Assembly: GCA_900771045.1 (NCBI GenBank)
Contig: CAAGMM010000349.1
Location: 1 to 9,549, forward strand
DNA: 9,549 nucleotides
Reading direction: 5' to 3'
Source of the DNA: Bacteroidales bacterium
GTDB lineage: Bacteria; Bacteroidota; Bacteroidia; Bacteroidales; F082
This document shows positions 1 to 6,301 of the stretch, in pieces. The notes under the pieces are model-generated. The model was given only the letters and a program-made list of their open reading frames with translations, ran no database searches and had not been told where the DNA came from. Every line of letters begins with the position of its first letter. The stretch's first letter is position 1. The translations under genes and the position numbers were made by a program.

Positions 1-2
1 AT

Positions 3-794
3 GCCGGCAAAATCCGCACCAAGGAACTGACGTGCGTCTCTGTCTTGAAGCCTGCAACGCTTCCCGGTGAGTTCAGCGTAAGCGCGGCGAACAAGGTCAA
101 GTTCTCGCGCGGCAACCTGTGGTACGGCGACGGCAAGTTCCATTTCGAGGAGAACCAGTGGGAGAGAGACCCGTCGGTGGGCGAGAGCAGCAACCCCTCC
201 CACGTGAGCCATTTCTACTGGAGCAAGACGGCATCGGTCGCCTATGCAGAAAACTACAGTGACAGCGATGCTTCATCGGACGACGTGTTCTTCACTAACG
301 CGATGGACACGACGGCGAGCAGCAGTTTCCAGGTGGACGGTGAGGAAGCCGGCACGTGGCGCACATTGAGCAATGCCGAGTGGGGCTACCTCCTGAGCAC
401 CGACGGCAGCTCGGGCCGCACTGATACGAACAGGTTCGCGAAGGCGAGGTTGAACGATGTCCAAGGCCTGCTGGTCTTCCCGGACGGTTACAGCGAGACG
501 ACGTCTGGCGACGGCATCGCCGAGGTGAACAACACAGATGCAGAATACCCGTCCTCCAGCATTGATGAGGCCATATGGACTGAGATGGAGTCTTCTGGCG
601 CTGTCTTCCTCCCGGTCTCCGGCTTCCGTAACAGTATGTCCGTGTCCTATGGTGACTACGGCTTATACTGGTCGAGTACTCCCAAAGATGGCTACTTCGC
701 GTACAACATGAACTTCCAGTCGGGCAATGTGCTGACGAACAACGTCCTTCGGGAAAACGGGTGCGCCGTGCGTCTGGTGCGTGATGTCGAATAA
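3..794 (+). CDS. 3' part of a FISUMP-like surface protein (partial, 5' end outside window)
   Basis: The frame is open from the window edge to TAA at 792-794, giving 263 visible codons; no start is chosen because the gene clearly begins upstream. The visible fragment starts with what may be the end of an Ig-like or linker domain, then has KVKFSRGNLWY (about residues 31-41), WRTLSNAEWGYLL (119-131), a LLVFPDGY segment, FLPVSGFR, and YWSSTPKDGY (222-231), ending in AVRLVRDVE. This order (FSxGNL, WRTLxxxEW, a pre-terminal YWSSTP and a terminal VRLV) resembles the Fibrobacter succinogenes major-paralogous domain and related repeats common in secreted Bacteroidales proteins, whose biochemical role is unknown. 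The gene is visibly richer in G and C than the other genes here, especially at third codon positions. Family-level call fairly sure; function unknown. Confidence 0.72.
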   Translation, partial: AGKIRTKELTCVSVLKPATLPGEFSVSAANKVKFSRGNLWYGDGKFHFEENQWERDPSVGESSNPSHVSHFYWSKTASVAYAENYSDSDASSDDVFFTNAMDTTASSSFQVDGEEAGTWRTLSNAEWGYLLSTDGSSGRTDTNRFAKARLNDVQGLLVFPDGYSETTSGDGIAEVNNTDAEYPSSSIDEAIWTEMESSGAVFLPVSGFRNSMSVSYGDYGLYWSSTPKDGYFAYNMNFQSGNVLTNNVLRENGCAVRLVRDVE

Positions 795-801
795 CTTTGC
801 C

Positions 802-858
802 AACGAAAAAACGTAAACGATAACGGAAGGACTGAAAAGGCTTTACGTTTTTCGTTTT
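802..858 (+). terminator. Long A/T-rich hairpin after the first gene, probable terminator
   Basis: The arm at 802-817 (AACGAAAAAACGTAAA) pairs with 842-856 (TTTACGTTTTTCGTT) over 15 base pairs with one bulged A, around a 24-nt loop, and is followed by two more T. It starts 7 nt after the stop of the first gene. The mirrored A and T tracts would let it work on either strand. The large loop and short trailing T run are not ideal for an intrinsic terminator, so it could also be an mRNA-stabilising structure. Confidence 0.55.
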
Positions 859-871
859 GGACGATTGGACT

Positions 872-913
872 GTAATTCGTAATTCGTAATTCGTAATTCG
901 GAATGCGGAATTT
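872..913. repeat. Heptamer tandem array 1, unit GTAATTC
   Basis: Four perfect tandem copies of GTAATTC occupy 872-899, followed by two degraded units (GGAATGC, GGAATTT) to about 913. The array is intergenic. Its 7-bp period equals that of the unrelated array 30 bp downstream. Confidence 0.85.
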
Positions 914-943
914 CCCTAAATACGGAAATATCGTAATCAGCCC

Positions 944-992
944 ATTGCTCACAGCTCAAGGCTCACTGCTCACTGCTCAAAGCTCAAAGCTC
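944..992. repeat. Heptamer tandem array 2, unit NNNGCTC
   Basis: Seven consecutive 7-bp units each end in GCTC: ATT, ACA, AAG, ACT, ACT, AAA and AAA precede it in turn. The last unit runs straight into the dispersed repeat that begins at about 985, so the array and the repeat share their boundary. Confidence 0.85.
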
Positions 993-1059
993 GCTATGCG
1001 CCCTCTTTTTGCACGGTAATCTGCTCGAAAATCGACTCAAAATCACAAGAAATTAATTT
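985..1059 (+). repeat. Dispersed intergenic repeat, copy 1 (about 75 bp)
   Basis: This stretch matches the reverse complement of 5984-6058 without gaps at 65 of 75 positions; nine of the ten differences are transitions. It contains the shared core CTGCTCGAAAATC (1021-1033). It points toward the YfhO-like gene and ends 53 nt before its first ATG. A frame reading YAPSFCT...CSKI is open through both copies, but here it has no ATG upstream because the heptamer array occupies that side. Confidence 0.85.
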
Positions 1060-1088
1060 AAGGAATCCGTTTTAACAAAAAAAAACAC

Positions 1089-1096
1089 TAACTTTG
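1089..1096 (+). promoter_or_regulatory. Bacteroidota -7 box ahead of the YfhO/GT4 operon
   Basis: TAACTTTG fits the TAnnTTTG consensus perfectly. No clear TTTG -33 element is present; only a T-rich run at 1070-1073 lies upstream, slightly too close. The expected transcript start near 1101-1104 would leave a leader of only about 10-18 nt before the ATG at 1113 or 1119. Confidence 0.6.
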
Positions 1097-1112
1097 AAGT
1101 CTCAAATTTTGA

Positions 1113-3629
1113 ATGTTTATGAGAGATTTTTTCACGAAGAACGGACAAGTTGTCAAGATTGCGGGCTGCATATTGATTTTCGCATTGGTGACGTTGGTTT
1201 ATTTTTCTCCCATCCTCGAAGGGAAAAGGCTTAAACAACATGATATAGAAATGTTTAAAGGTATGTCGAAGGAAGTTATCGATTACCGCGAATCTACCGG
1301 CGAACAGGCTTTATGGACGAATTCGATGTTCGGCGGAATGCCGGCGTGGAACATTTCCGTCAGCCAGAACAGCAACCTGATGACGTATTTTCACAAAGTC
1401 GTCATGGGCGGATTCCCGCATCCCGTCGGGGCGGTCTTCATCGCGATGGTCGGTTTCTTCGTCCTTCTCTTAATCCTCGGCTGCAACATCGGCGTCAGTC
1501 TTGTCGGTGCGTTGGCCTACGGTTTCACGTCATATCTCTTCATCGTAATCGGGGCGGGGCACAACTCCAAAGCGATGGCGATGGCTTATATGGCACCTGT
1601 CATCGCAGGTATCTTATTGACTTACAGGGGGAAACTCCTTTGGGGCGGCATCCTTTCGGCTGTGGCGGTGGCTCTCGAAGCCGGAGCCGGACATTTGCAG
1701 ATAACGTATTATCTCTTCTTCATCGTCATCTGCTTCGCGATAGCTGAGGGCGTGAAGGCCTTCAAGGAAAAAAGACATTCTGAGTTTTTCAAGGCGAGTG
1801 CGGTTCTCGTTGCGGCGGCCATCTTCGGTGTGATGACATGCTCAGTGCCGCTTTACGCCAACTACGAATACGGCAAAGACACGATGCGCGGCAAACCAGT
1901 CATTCAGGCTCAAACTGAAGACGTGGCGAAAGACCAAACTAATGGTCTCGACCGTTCATATATCACGCAGTGGAGTTACGGCATTGGCGAGACGTGGACT
2001 CTGTTGATTCCCAATGCGAAAGGCGGCGCAACCCAAGTCATCGGAGCCGGAAACGACGCCCTCGAAGCTGCGACTCCGGCCTTCCGCTCGACGATAGCGC
2101 AGCAGAACGGCTATTGGGGCGACCAGCCTTACACCAGTGGGCCTGTCTATGTCGGGGCAATAGTGTGTTTCCTTTTCGTTCTCGGACTTTTCGTGTGCAA
2201 ACCAGAATACAAATGGCCTCTCTTAATCGCCACGATATTGTCGATAGTACTAAGCTGGGGCAAGAATTTCCAGGGCTTTACCGATTTCTTCATCGACAAC
2301 ATCCCCGGTTATAATAAGTTCCGCGCCGTTTCAATGATACTCGTTATGGCCGAAGTGACAATGCCTTTCCTCGCGGCCCTCGCCCTCGCGGAAGTCATTC
2401 GTGACAAAGACTGTGTGAGTGCAAAAAATGCGTGGAAACTGCATGCGGCATTCGGTATCACCGCTGGTTTATGCCTGATTTTCTATCTGTTACCAAACAC
2501 GTTTTTCAATTTTCTCAGTCAAGATGAGACGGCACAGTTCAGCCAGCTTTACAACGGAAAAGATGGTAGCACGTACCGCGATTTTGCGCAAAACCTCATC
2601 AACGTGCGAACGGCCGTTTTCTGTAAAGACGCACTTAGAAGCTTCATTTTCATCGCGTTAGCAGCCGGTTTTATCTATCTTTTCGTCGGAAGCAAGATAA
2701 AGAAAAATGTGGCGGTAGCGGCTGTCGCGGTCCTCGTGGTGATTGACATGTTCCCGATAGCGAAACGTTATCTCAACAACGACAACTTCGTTTCAAGAAG
2801 CAGGTTCGACAAGCCTTTCGCGATGAGCAAGGCCGATGAAGCCATCTTGAAGGACAAAACTCTCGATTACCGCGTCATTGATTTGACAAAAAACGTCTTC
2901 AATGATGCGAGCACATCGTATTTTCACAAGTCGGTTGGCGGCTATCACGGAGCCAAACTGCGTCGTTATCAAGATGTTATAGATAATTACCTTTCTGATG
3001 AGATACAGAATTTCGGAAAGATATTCAAAAGTGCGAAAAACGCAGGCTCTCTTCGTCAAGGGCTTGATAATCAGAAAGTTTTGAATATGCTGAATACGAA
3101 ATATATAATTTATGACGGCAATTCTGTTCCGCTTGTCAACACTGCGGCTTACGGCAACGCGTGGATTGTGAACGACATCAAATGGGTTGAAAACGCCGGC
3201 GACGAGATGGCTGCGATAAAGACGACCGACACGAAAAACACCGCCGTTCTGCATAAAGAGTTTGAAAATCTCGTGAACCAGCCGCTCTCGCACGATGCTG
3301 AATCTGTCGTAATGATGACGAAATATAGTCCTAATGAATTGATTTACAGTTTTGAATCAAGACAAAACGAACTAGTGGTCTTTTCAGAAATCTGGACGCG
3401 TCACAGTTGGAACATCTACATTGACGGTGAAAAAGGCGATTTGCTGCGTGCCGATTATCTTCTTCGCGCCGCGCTTATTCCATCCGGCAGTCACGAAATC
3501 GTAATGCGTTACGAGCCGAAAATCTGGAAAGTCGGAAACGCCATTGCCTTCGTGAGTTCGCTCATCATCATTTTAGGATTCGTCGCGATGGTAGTTTTCT
3601 CAATTAAGAAACGATGCAAAAACCAGTAA
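1113..3629 (+). CDS. YfhO-family polytopic membrane protein (GT-C-like)
   Basis: This 838-aa inner-membrane protein has the layout of Bacteroidota YfhO-family proteins. A short cytoplasmic N-terminus is followed by a first membrane helix (about 16-35) ending in VYFSPILEGK, a periplasmic loop with QHDIEMFKGMSKE (42-54) and LWTNSMFGGMPAW, many further helices to about residue 560, a soluble C-terminal region with a KYIIYDGN segment, and a last helix near 812-832 before a basic tail. D44 and E46 sit where GT-C glycosyltransferases carry their acidic motif (inference). In Firmicutes, YfhO relatives transfer sugars from a lipid carrier onto envelope polymers; the Bacteroidota substrate is not known to me. 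Length is typical for the family. The start could be M1 or M3 (1119). The next gene follows after 13 nt, so the two form an operon. Confidence 0.85.
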   Translation: MFMRDFFTKNGQVVKIAGCILIFALVTLVYFSPILEGKRLKQHDIEMFKGMSKEVIDYRESTGEQALWTNSMFGGMPAWNISVSQNSNLMTYFHKVVMGGFPHPVGAVFIAMVGFFVLLLILGCNIGVSLVGALAYGFTSYLFIVIGAGHNSKAMAMAYMAPVIAGILLTYRGKLLWGGILSAVAVALEAGAGHLQITYYLFFIVICFAIAEGVKAFKEKRHSEFFKASAVLVAAAIFGVMTCSVPLYANYEYGKDTMRGKPVIQAQTEDVAKDQTNGLDRSYITQWSYGIGETWTLLIPNAKGGATQVIGAGNDALEAATPAFRSTIAQQNGYWGDQPYTSGPVYVGAIVCFLFVLGLFVCKPEYKWPLLIATILSIVLSWGKNFQGFTDFFIDNIPGYNKFRAVSMILVMAEVTMPFLAALALAEVIRDKDCVSAKNAWKLHAAFGITAGLCLIFYLLPNTFFNFLSQDETAQFSQLYNGKDGSTYRDFAQNLINVRTAVFCKDALRSFIFIALAAGFIYLFVGSKIKKNVAVAAVAVLVVIDMFPIAKRYLNNDNFVSRSRFDKPFAMSKADEAILKDKTLDYRVIDLTKNVFNDASTSYFHKSVGGYHGAKLRRYQDVIDNYLSDEIQNFGKIFKSAKNAGSLRQGLDNQKVLNMLNTKYIIYDGNSVPLVNTAAYGNAWIVNDIKWVENAGDEMAAIKTTDTKNTAVLHKEFENLVNQPLSHDAESVVMMTKYSPNELIYSFESRQNELVVFSEIWTRHSWNIYIDGEKGDLLRADYLLRAALIPSGSHEIVMRYEPKIWKVGNAIAFVSSLIIILGFVAMVVFSIKKRCKNQ

Positions 3630-3642
3630 AAAATTCCTCGAA

Positions 3643-4965
3643 ATGCGTAACGTTCTGATTATCACATATTATTGGCCGCCGTCGGGAGGCTCGGGAGTGC
3701 AGAGGTGGCTGAAAATGTCGAAATATTTTCCCGAAAACGGCTGGCGTCCGATAATCTACACTGCTGACAATGCCGAATATCCGGTTTTAGATTCGTCACT
3801 TGAGAAAGATGTTCATAATGAGGCAGTTGTGATACGACGGCCAATCGTCGAGCCGTATTCTTTCTACAAAAAATTTCTCGGAATGAAGAAGAACGAGACA
3901 GTTAAGGCGGGTTTCATCAGAGAAAAACGCAGTGATAATCAGTCTTCTTTGTGGAAAGAAAGCTTTTCACAATGGATTCGCGGCAATTTCTTCATTCCCG
4001 ATGCGCGTTGTTGGTGGATAAAGCCTTCGGCGAAATATCTTCTTAATTATCTGAAGCAACATCCAGTTGATGTCATTGTAAGTACCGGGCCGCCGCATTC
4101 AATGCATCTCATCGCAAAAAAAATTCATCAGAAAACCAATATTCCGTGGATTGCCGACTTCCGCGACCCTTGGACCGACATCGATTTCTATAAAGACCTT
4201 CATCTCACGAAGTGTGCCGATAAAAAACATCATAGGCTTGAAAAAGAAGTACTTACGGAAGCAAATCTCGTTGTGACGGTTGGAAAGACACTGGCTGAAG
4301 ACTTAGAAAAAACGGCAGGCAGAAAAGTCAACGTCATTCATAACGGTTTCGACATAGAGGAAAATATTGGAAAGAATATTGATTCTGAAGAGAGAAGATA
4401 TTTTACATTGTCGCACATCGGCGTTCTGAAAAAAGACCTTAGCACATTGGCATTATGGAAGGTTCTCGGTGAAATTGTTAAGTCTGATGCTGATTTTGCA
4501 AATGATTTGAGGATACGTCTCGTCGGTCAGGTTGACAGTTTTGTCGCCGATGCCTTGAAAAACAACGGTTTATCAAACAATGCGGCTGTTATTGAAAACG
4601 TTCCTCATCAAGAAGCTATACGGGAGCAGGCATCGGCGACGGTGCTTCTTCTCCTCATCAACAATTCGCCCAATGCAAAAGGCATTCTGACGGGTAAGAT
4701 TTTCGAATATCTTGCCTCTGGACGACCAATCTTAGCCATCGGACCTGAAGACGGTGATACGGCGGCAGTCCTTGACGAGACAAAACACGGATTCATCGCG
4801 GATTTTGATAACGAAGAAAAAACTAAATCATTGATAATCAGCCTTTATAAAAAATTCAAAGATAATGATTTGAAGAATTTGGAAGTTGATTCGGTGGAGA
4901 AATATTCGCGTAAAAACCTTGCGAAGCAGTATGTCGGACTTTTCGAAGAGGTTGTAAAGAAATGA
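3643..4965 (+). CDS. GT4-family glycosyltransferase
   Basis: This 440-aa protein has the two-domain GT-B arrangement of family 4 glycosyltransferases, cytoplasmic or membrane-associated, which move a sugar from a nucleotide donor to an acceptor. The N-terminal half has YYWPPSGGSGVQR (residues 9-21, glycine-rich acceptor-side loop), VSTGPPHSMH, and a DFRDPWTD segment. The domain junction carries VTVGKTLAEDL and VIHNGFD. The C-terminal half has LSHIGVL, IRLVGQV and GKIFEYLASGRPILAIGP (351-368). Glu355 matches the second Glu of the EX7E motif, but the first position is Gly347, as in other GT4 enzymes of the K-(I/L)-F-EYLA type. It lies 13 nt after the YfhO-like gene and is presumably co-transcribed, which points to envelope glycan synthesis. 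The substrate cannot be read from the sequence. Confidence 0.88.
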   Translation: MRNVLIITYYWPPSGGSGVQRWLKMSKYFPENGWRPIIYTADNAEYPVLDSSLEKDVHNEAVVIRRPIVEPYSFYKKFLGMKKNETVKAGFIREKRSDNQSSLWKESFSQWIRGNFFIPDARCWWIKPSAKYLLNYLKQHPVDVIVSTGPPHSMHLIAKKIHQKTNIPWIADFRDPWTDIDFYKDLHLTKCADKKHHRLEKEVLTEANLVVTVGKTLAEDLEKTAGRKVNVIHNGFDIEENIGKNIDSEERRYFTLSHIGVLKKDLSTLALWKVLGEIVKSDADFANDLRIRLVGQVDSFVADALKNNGLSNNAAVIENVPHQEAIREQASATVLLLLINNSPNAKGILTGKIFEYLASGRPILAIGPEDGDTAAVLDETKHGFIADFDNEEKTKSLIISLYKKFKDNDLKNLEVDSVEKYSRKNLAKQYVGLFEEVVKK

Positions 4966-4994
4966 AAATGGATTTGCATACGCACCTGATGTGA
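4962..4994 (+). pseudogene. Possible remnant of a PHP-domain gene start (10 codons)
   Basis: An ATG overlapping the glycosyltransferase stop (ATGA) opens a 10-codon frame, MKMDLHTHLM, then TGA. The DLHTH string is the usual N-terminal metal-binding motif of PHP-domain phosphoesterases, including CpsB/YwqE-type tyrosine phosphatases of polysaccharide loci. The following bases stay open in another frame (PDVTSGKLWD) up to a stop at about 5015-5017. It may be the truncated head of a third operon gene, but ten residues are too few to exclude chance. Confidence 0.3.
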
Positions 4995-5012
4995 CGAGCG
5001 GTAAATTATGGG

Positions 5013-5037
5013 ATTAAGGTGAATTTATAGAACCTCA
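5013..5037. repeat. Palindromic module at the ribF 3' end
   Basis: ATTAAGGTGA (5013-5022) is followed by ATTTATAGAAC and a degraded right arm overlapping the ribF stop codon. The 16-bp core GGTGAATTTATAGAAC (5018-5033) recurs exactly at 6149-6164, where the right arm TCACCTTAAT is intact instead. The implied parent sequence is a palindrome with 10-bp arms. The gap 4966-5034 between the convergent genes has no T-tailed terminator. Confidence 0.6.
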
Positions 5038-5964
5038 AGATAAGATAAACCTTATTTTTTCTTCGTCTTTTTTTAATTGATTTTCAAGGGCTTGAAGAGA
5101 GCTGAATTTTTGTTCACCGCGGACGAAGTCTATAAATCGGAGACGGATTTCTTTTCCGTATAAATCGCCGTTGAAATCAAAGACGAAAACCTCTGTTGAA
5201 GCAGGCCGGCCGTCATTCAATGTTGGTCTGTTTCCGATATAAGTCATTGATTTGTAGTGTTTTGAATCAATTTCGGCGATAGTCGCATAAACGCCGTTGT
5301 GTTCAATAAGCCTGAATTCTTCGTCAATTTCGAGGTTGGCGGTCCTGAAACCGATTTGTCGCCCGATTTGCCGTCCCGGGACGACTTTTCCAAAATATGA
5401 AAACTCGTAGCCGAGAAGCGCGTTAGCCGTTTTAACATCGCCTTTTTGAAGAGATTCGCGGATTTTTGTCGAAGAAACCGTCAGATTCTCGCAGCTTTTT
5501 TCGGAAATTTTTTCTACGGAAAACCCATGTTTTTCAGCCATTTCCGACAGCAGTTGAAAATTTCCCGTCGCACTGTTGCCGAATCGGTGGTCATATCCCG
5601 TGACGATTTTTACGGGATGCAGTTTTTCAATGATAAAATGTTGAATAAAGTCGGAAGACGAAATTTTTGAAAATTCTTTGGTAAAGTTGATAATCACCAC
5701 GTTATCAATGCCGAGTTCTTCGAAAATATGAAGTTTGTCTTCTAACGAAGTAATAAATTTAAGATTTTTAGTATTGATATTCAACACTTTTCGCGGATGT
5801 GGAAAAAACGTCACGATAACGGTTTCACCGTGATTTTTTTTTGCTTCTGAGACGAGGTTTTTCAATATTTCACGGTGGCCGAGATGAACACCGTCGAAGT
5901 TGCCGATGGTAACGACGGCGTTGTCAACTTGTTGAAAATCAGCTATATCGTGATAGATTTTCAT
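5035..5964 (-). CDS. ribF: Bifunctional riboflavin kinase / FAD synthetase
   Basis: This 309-aa cytoplasmic enzyme phosphorylates riboflavin to FMN and adenylylates FMN to FAD; the length is normal for RibF. The N-terminal nucleotidyltransferase domain shows GNFDGVHLGH (21-30), FFPHP (53-57), GYDHRFG (123-129) and SSTKIR (164-169). The C-terminal kinase domain shows GRQIGFRTANLEID, GNRPT, TEVFVFDF with the expected catalytic Glu258, GDLYGKEIRLRF, and the family tail FVRGEQKFSSLQALENQLKKD. The kinase signature normally reads PTAN but here is RTAN, with Arg207 in the proline position and the Thr and Asn kept. The ATG at 5964-5962 gives the expected N-terminus. The gene is convergent with the glycosyltransferase operon and has a dispersed repeat immediately upstream. 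No FMN riboswitch is evident. Confidence 0.95.
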   Translation of the reverse strand: MKIYHDIADFQQVDNAVVTIGNFDGVHLGHREILKNLVSEAKKNHGETVIVTFFPHPRKVLNINTKNLKFITSLEDKLHIFEELGIDNVVIINFTKEFSKISSSDFIQHFIIEKLHPVKIVTGYDHRFGNSATGNFQLLSEMAEKHGFSVEKISEKSCENLTVSSTKIRESLQKGDVKTANALLGYEFSYFGKVVPGRQIGRQIGFRTANLEIDEEFRLIEHNGVYATIAEIDSKHYKSMTYIGNRPTLNDGRPASTEVFVFDFNGDLYGKEIRLRFIDFVRGEQKFSSLQALENQLKKDEEKIRFILS

Positions 5965-5966
5965 AA

Positions 5967-6058
5967 ATTAAGGTGGGTTCTAGAAATTGATTTCCTGTGA
6001 TTTCAAGTTGATTTTCGAGCAGATTGCTGTGCAGAAAGAGGGCGCATAGCAAGCTATG
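5967..6058 (-). repeat. Dispersed intergenic repeat, copy 2, with palindromic ends
   Basis: The stretch 5984-6058 is the inverted partner of 985-1059 (65 of 75 identical, no gaps). Its outer end at 6045-6058 is a perfect palindrome, CATAGC-AA-GCTATG. Its ribF-proximal end continues into ATTAAGGTG at 5967-5975, the arm of the module also seen at 5013 and 6149. Like copy 1 it points toward a nearby start codon; the ribF ATG is 2 nt beyond the ATTAAGG end, so the repeat supplies the ribF 5' untranslated region. Confidence 0.85.
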
Positions 6059-6129
6059 TAACCGATTGATAAACAGTAAGATGCCGAAAAGCAACTGAAA
6101 GCACGGAAAAGAAATTTTAAATTTGTCAT
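5980..6129 (-). CDS. 49-codon Cys-rich ORF within the dispersed repeat (doubtful gene)
   Basis: ATG at 6129-6127 opens 49 codons ending in TAG at 5982-5980, 15 nt before the ribF ATG. The peptide begins MTNLKFLFRAFSC and contains YAPSFCTAICSKI, with Cys at 13, 19, 27, 33 and 37. The repeat copy at 985-1059 keeps the last 20 or so codons open in the same frame, and five of the nine transitions fall at third positions, which is suggestive but too few to prove coding. It could be a leader peptide for ribF or simply open frame in a non-coding repeat. I know of no function. Confidence 0.25.
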   Translation of the reverse strand: MTNLKFLFRAFSCFSASYCLSIGYIACYAPSFCTAICSKINLKSQEINF

Positions 6130-6148
6130 ATTATTTATGCTTTATTTC

Positions 6149-6200
6149 GGTGAATTTATAGAACTCACCTTAATAATTTATTAATGTTGCGGAATTAAGG
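6149..6200. repeat. Nested palindromes upstream of the phosphatase
   Basis: GGTGA (6149-6153) pairs with TCACC (6165-6169). CCTTAAT (6168-6174) pairs with ATTAAGG (6194-6200). TTAATAA-T-TTATTAA (6170-6184) is a perfect odd palindrome between them. The left part is a second copy of the module at 5013. The rest of the 5965-6301 gap holds the dispersed repeat (5967-6058), the doubtful small ORF and the promoter at 6217. Confidence 0.6.
6181..6200 (+). repeat. Shared 20-bp upstream motif, copy A
   Basis: TTAATGTTGCGGAATTAAGG here recurs with one extra T at 7756-7776. Both copies lie in the same orientation upstream of a gene (phosphatase here, flippase there) and before the candidate -7 box. A role as regulator site or as a repeat end are both possible. 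Confidence 0.7.
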
Positions 6201-6216
6201 ATATCGAAAAAATTTA

Positions 6217-6224
6217 TACCTTTG
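6217..6224 (+). promoter_or_regulatory. Bacteroidota -7 box of the phosphatase gene
   Basis: TACCTTTG fits TAnnTTTG exactly. There is no convincing TTTG about 20 bp upstream; the nearest TTG (6187-6189) is 27 bp away, inside the shared motif. Transcription from about 6230 would give a leader of roughly 70 nt. Confidence 0.6.
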
Positions 6225-6301
6225 TACCAAGAAATTACTTGAAGTGATTTCTATGAGTTGATTTGTGGAATCCACTTTTGTCACCAACTAAACTGTTAAT
6301 T

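Noticed and set aside
45..47. TTG start for the first gene.
   Set aside because: The frame is open to the window edge and a start here would leave no signal peptide, so the gene more likely begins upstream.
872..992. CRISPR-like array.
   Set aside because: The 7-bp units are contiguous with no spacers, and no cas genes are present.
2793..3293. A 166-codon minus-strand frame inside the YfhO-like gene.
   Set aside because: It is the antisense shadow of a well-supported coding sequence and shows no domain or start signal.
6118..6125. A perfect TAnnTTTG match (TAAATTTG) on the plus strand.
   Set aside because: It is in very A/T-rich DNA, lacks a -33 element, and a nearer box at 6217 already serves the phosphatase.
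6263..6301. Alternative TTG start extending the phosphatase by 13 residues.
   Set aside because: The extension would bury the lipoprotein signal peptide; the ATG at 6302 gives a canonical lipobox.
5965..6301. FMN riboswitch or other known riboswitch upstream of ribF.
   Set aside because: No recognisable conserved core; the region is accounted for by the dispersed repeat and palindromic modules.
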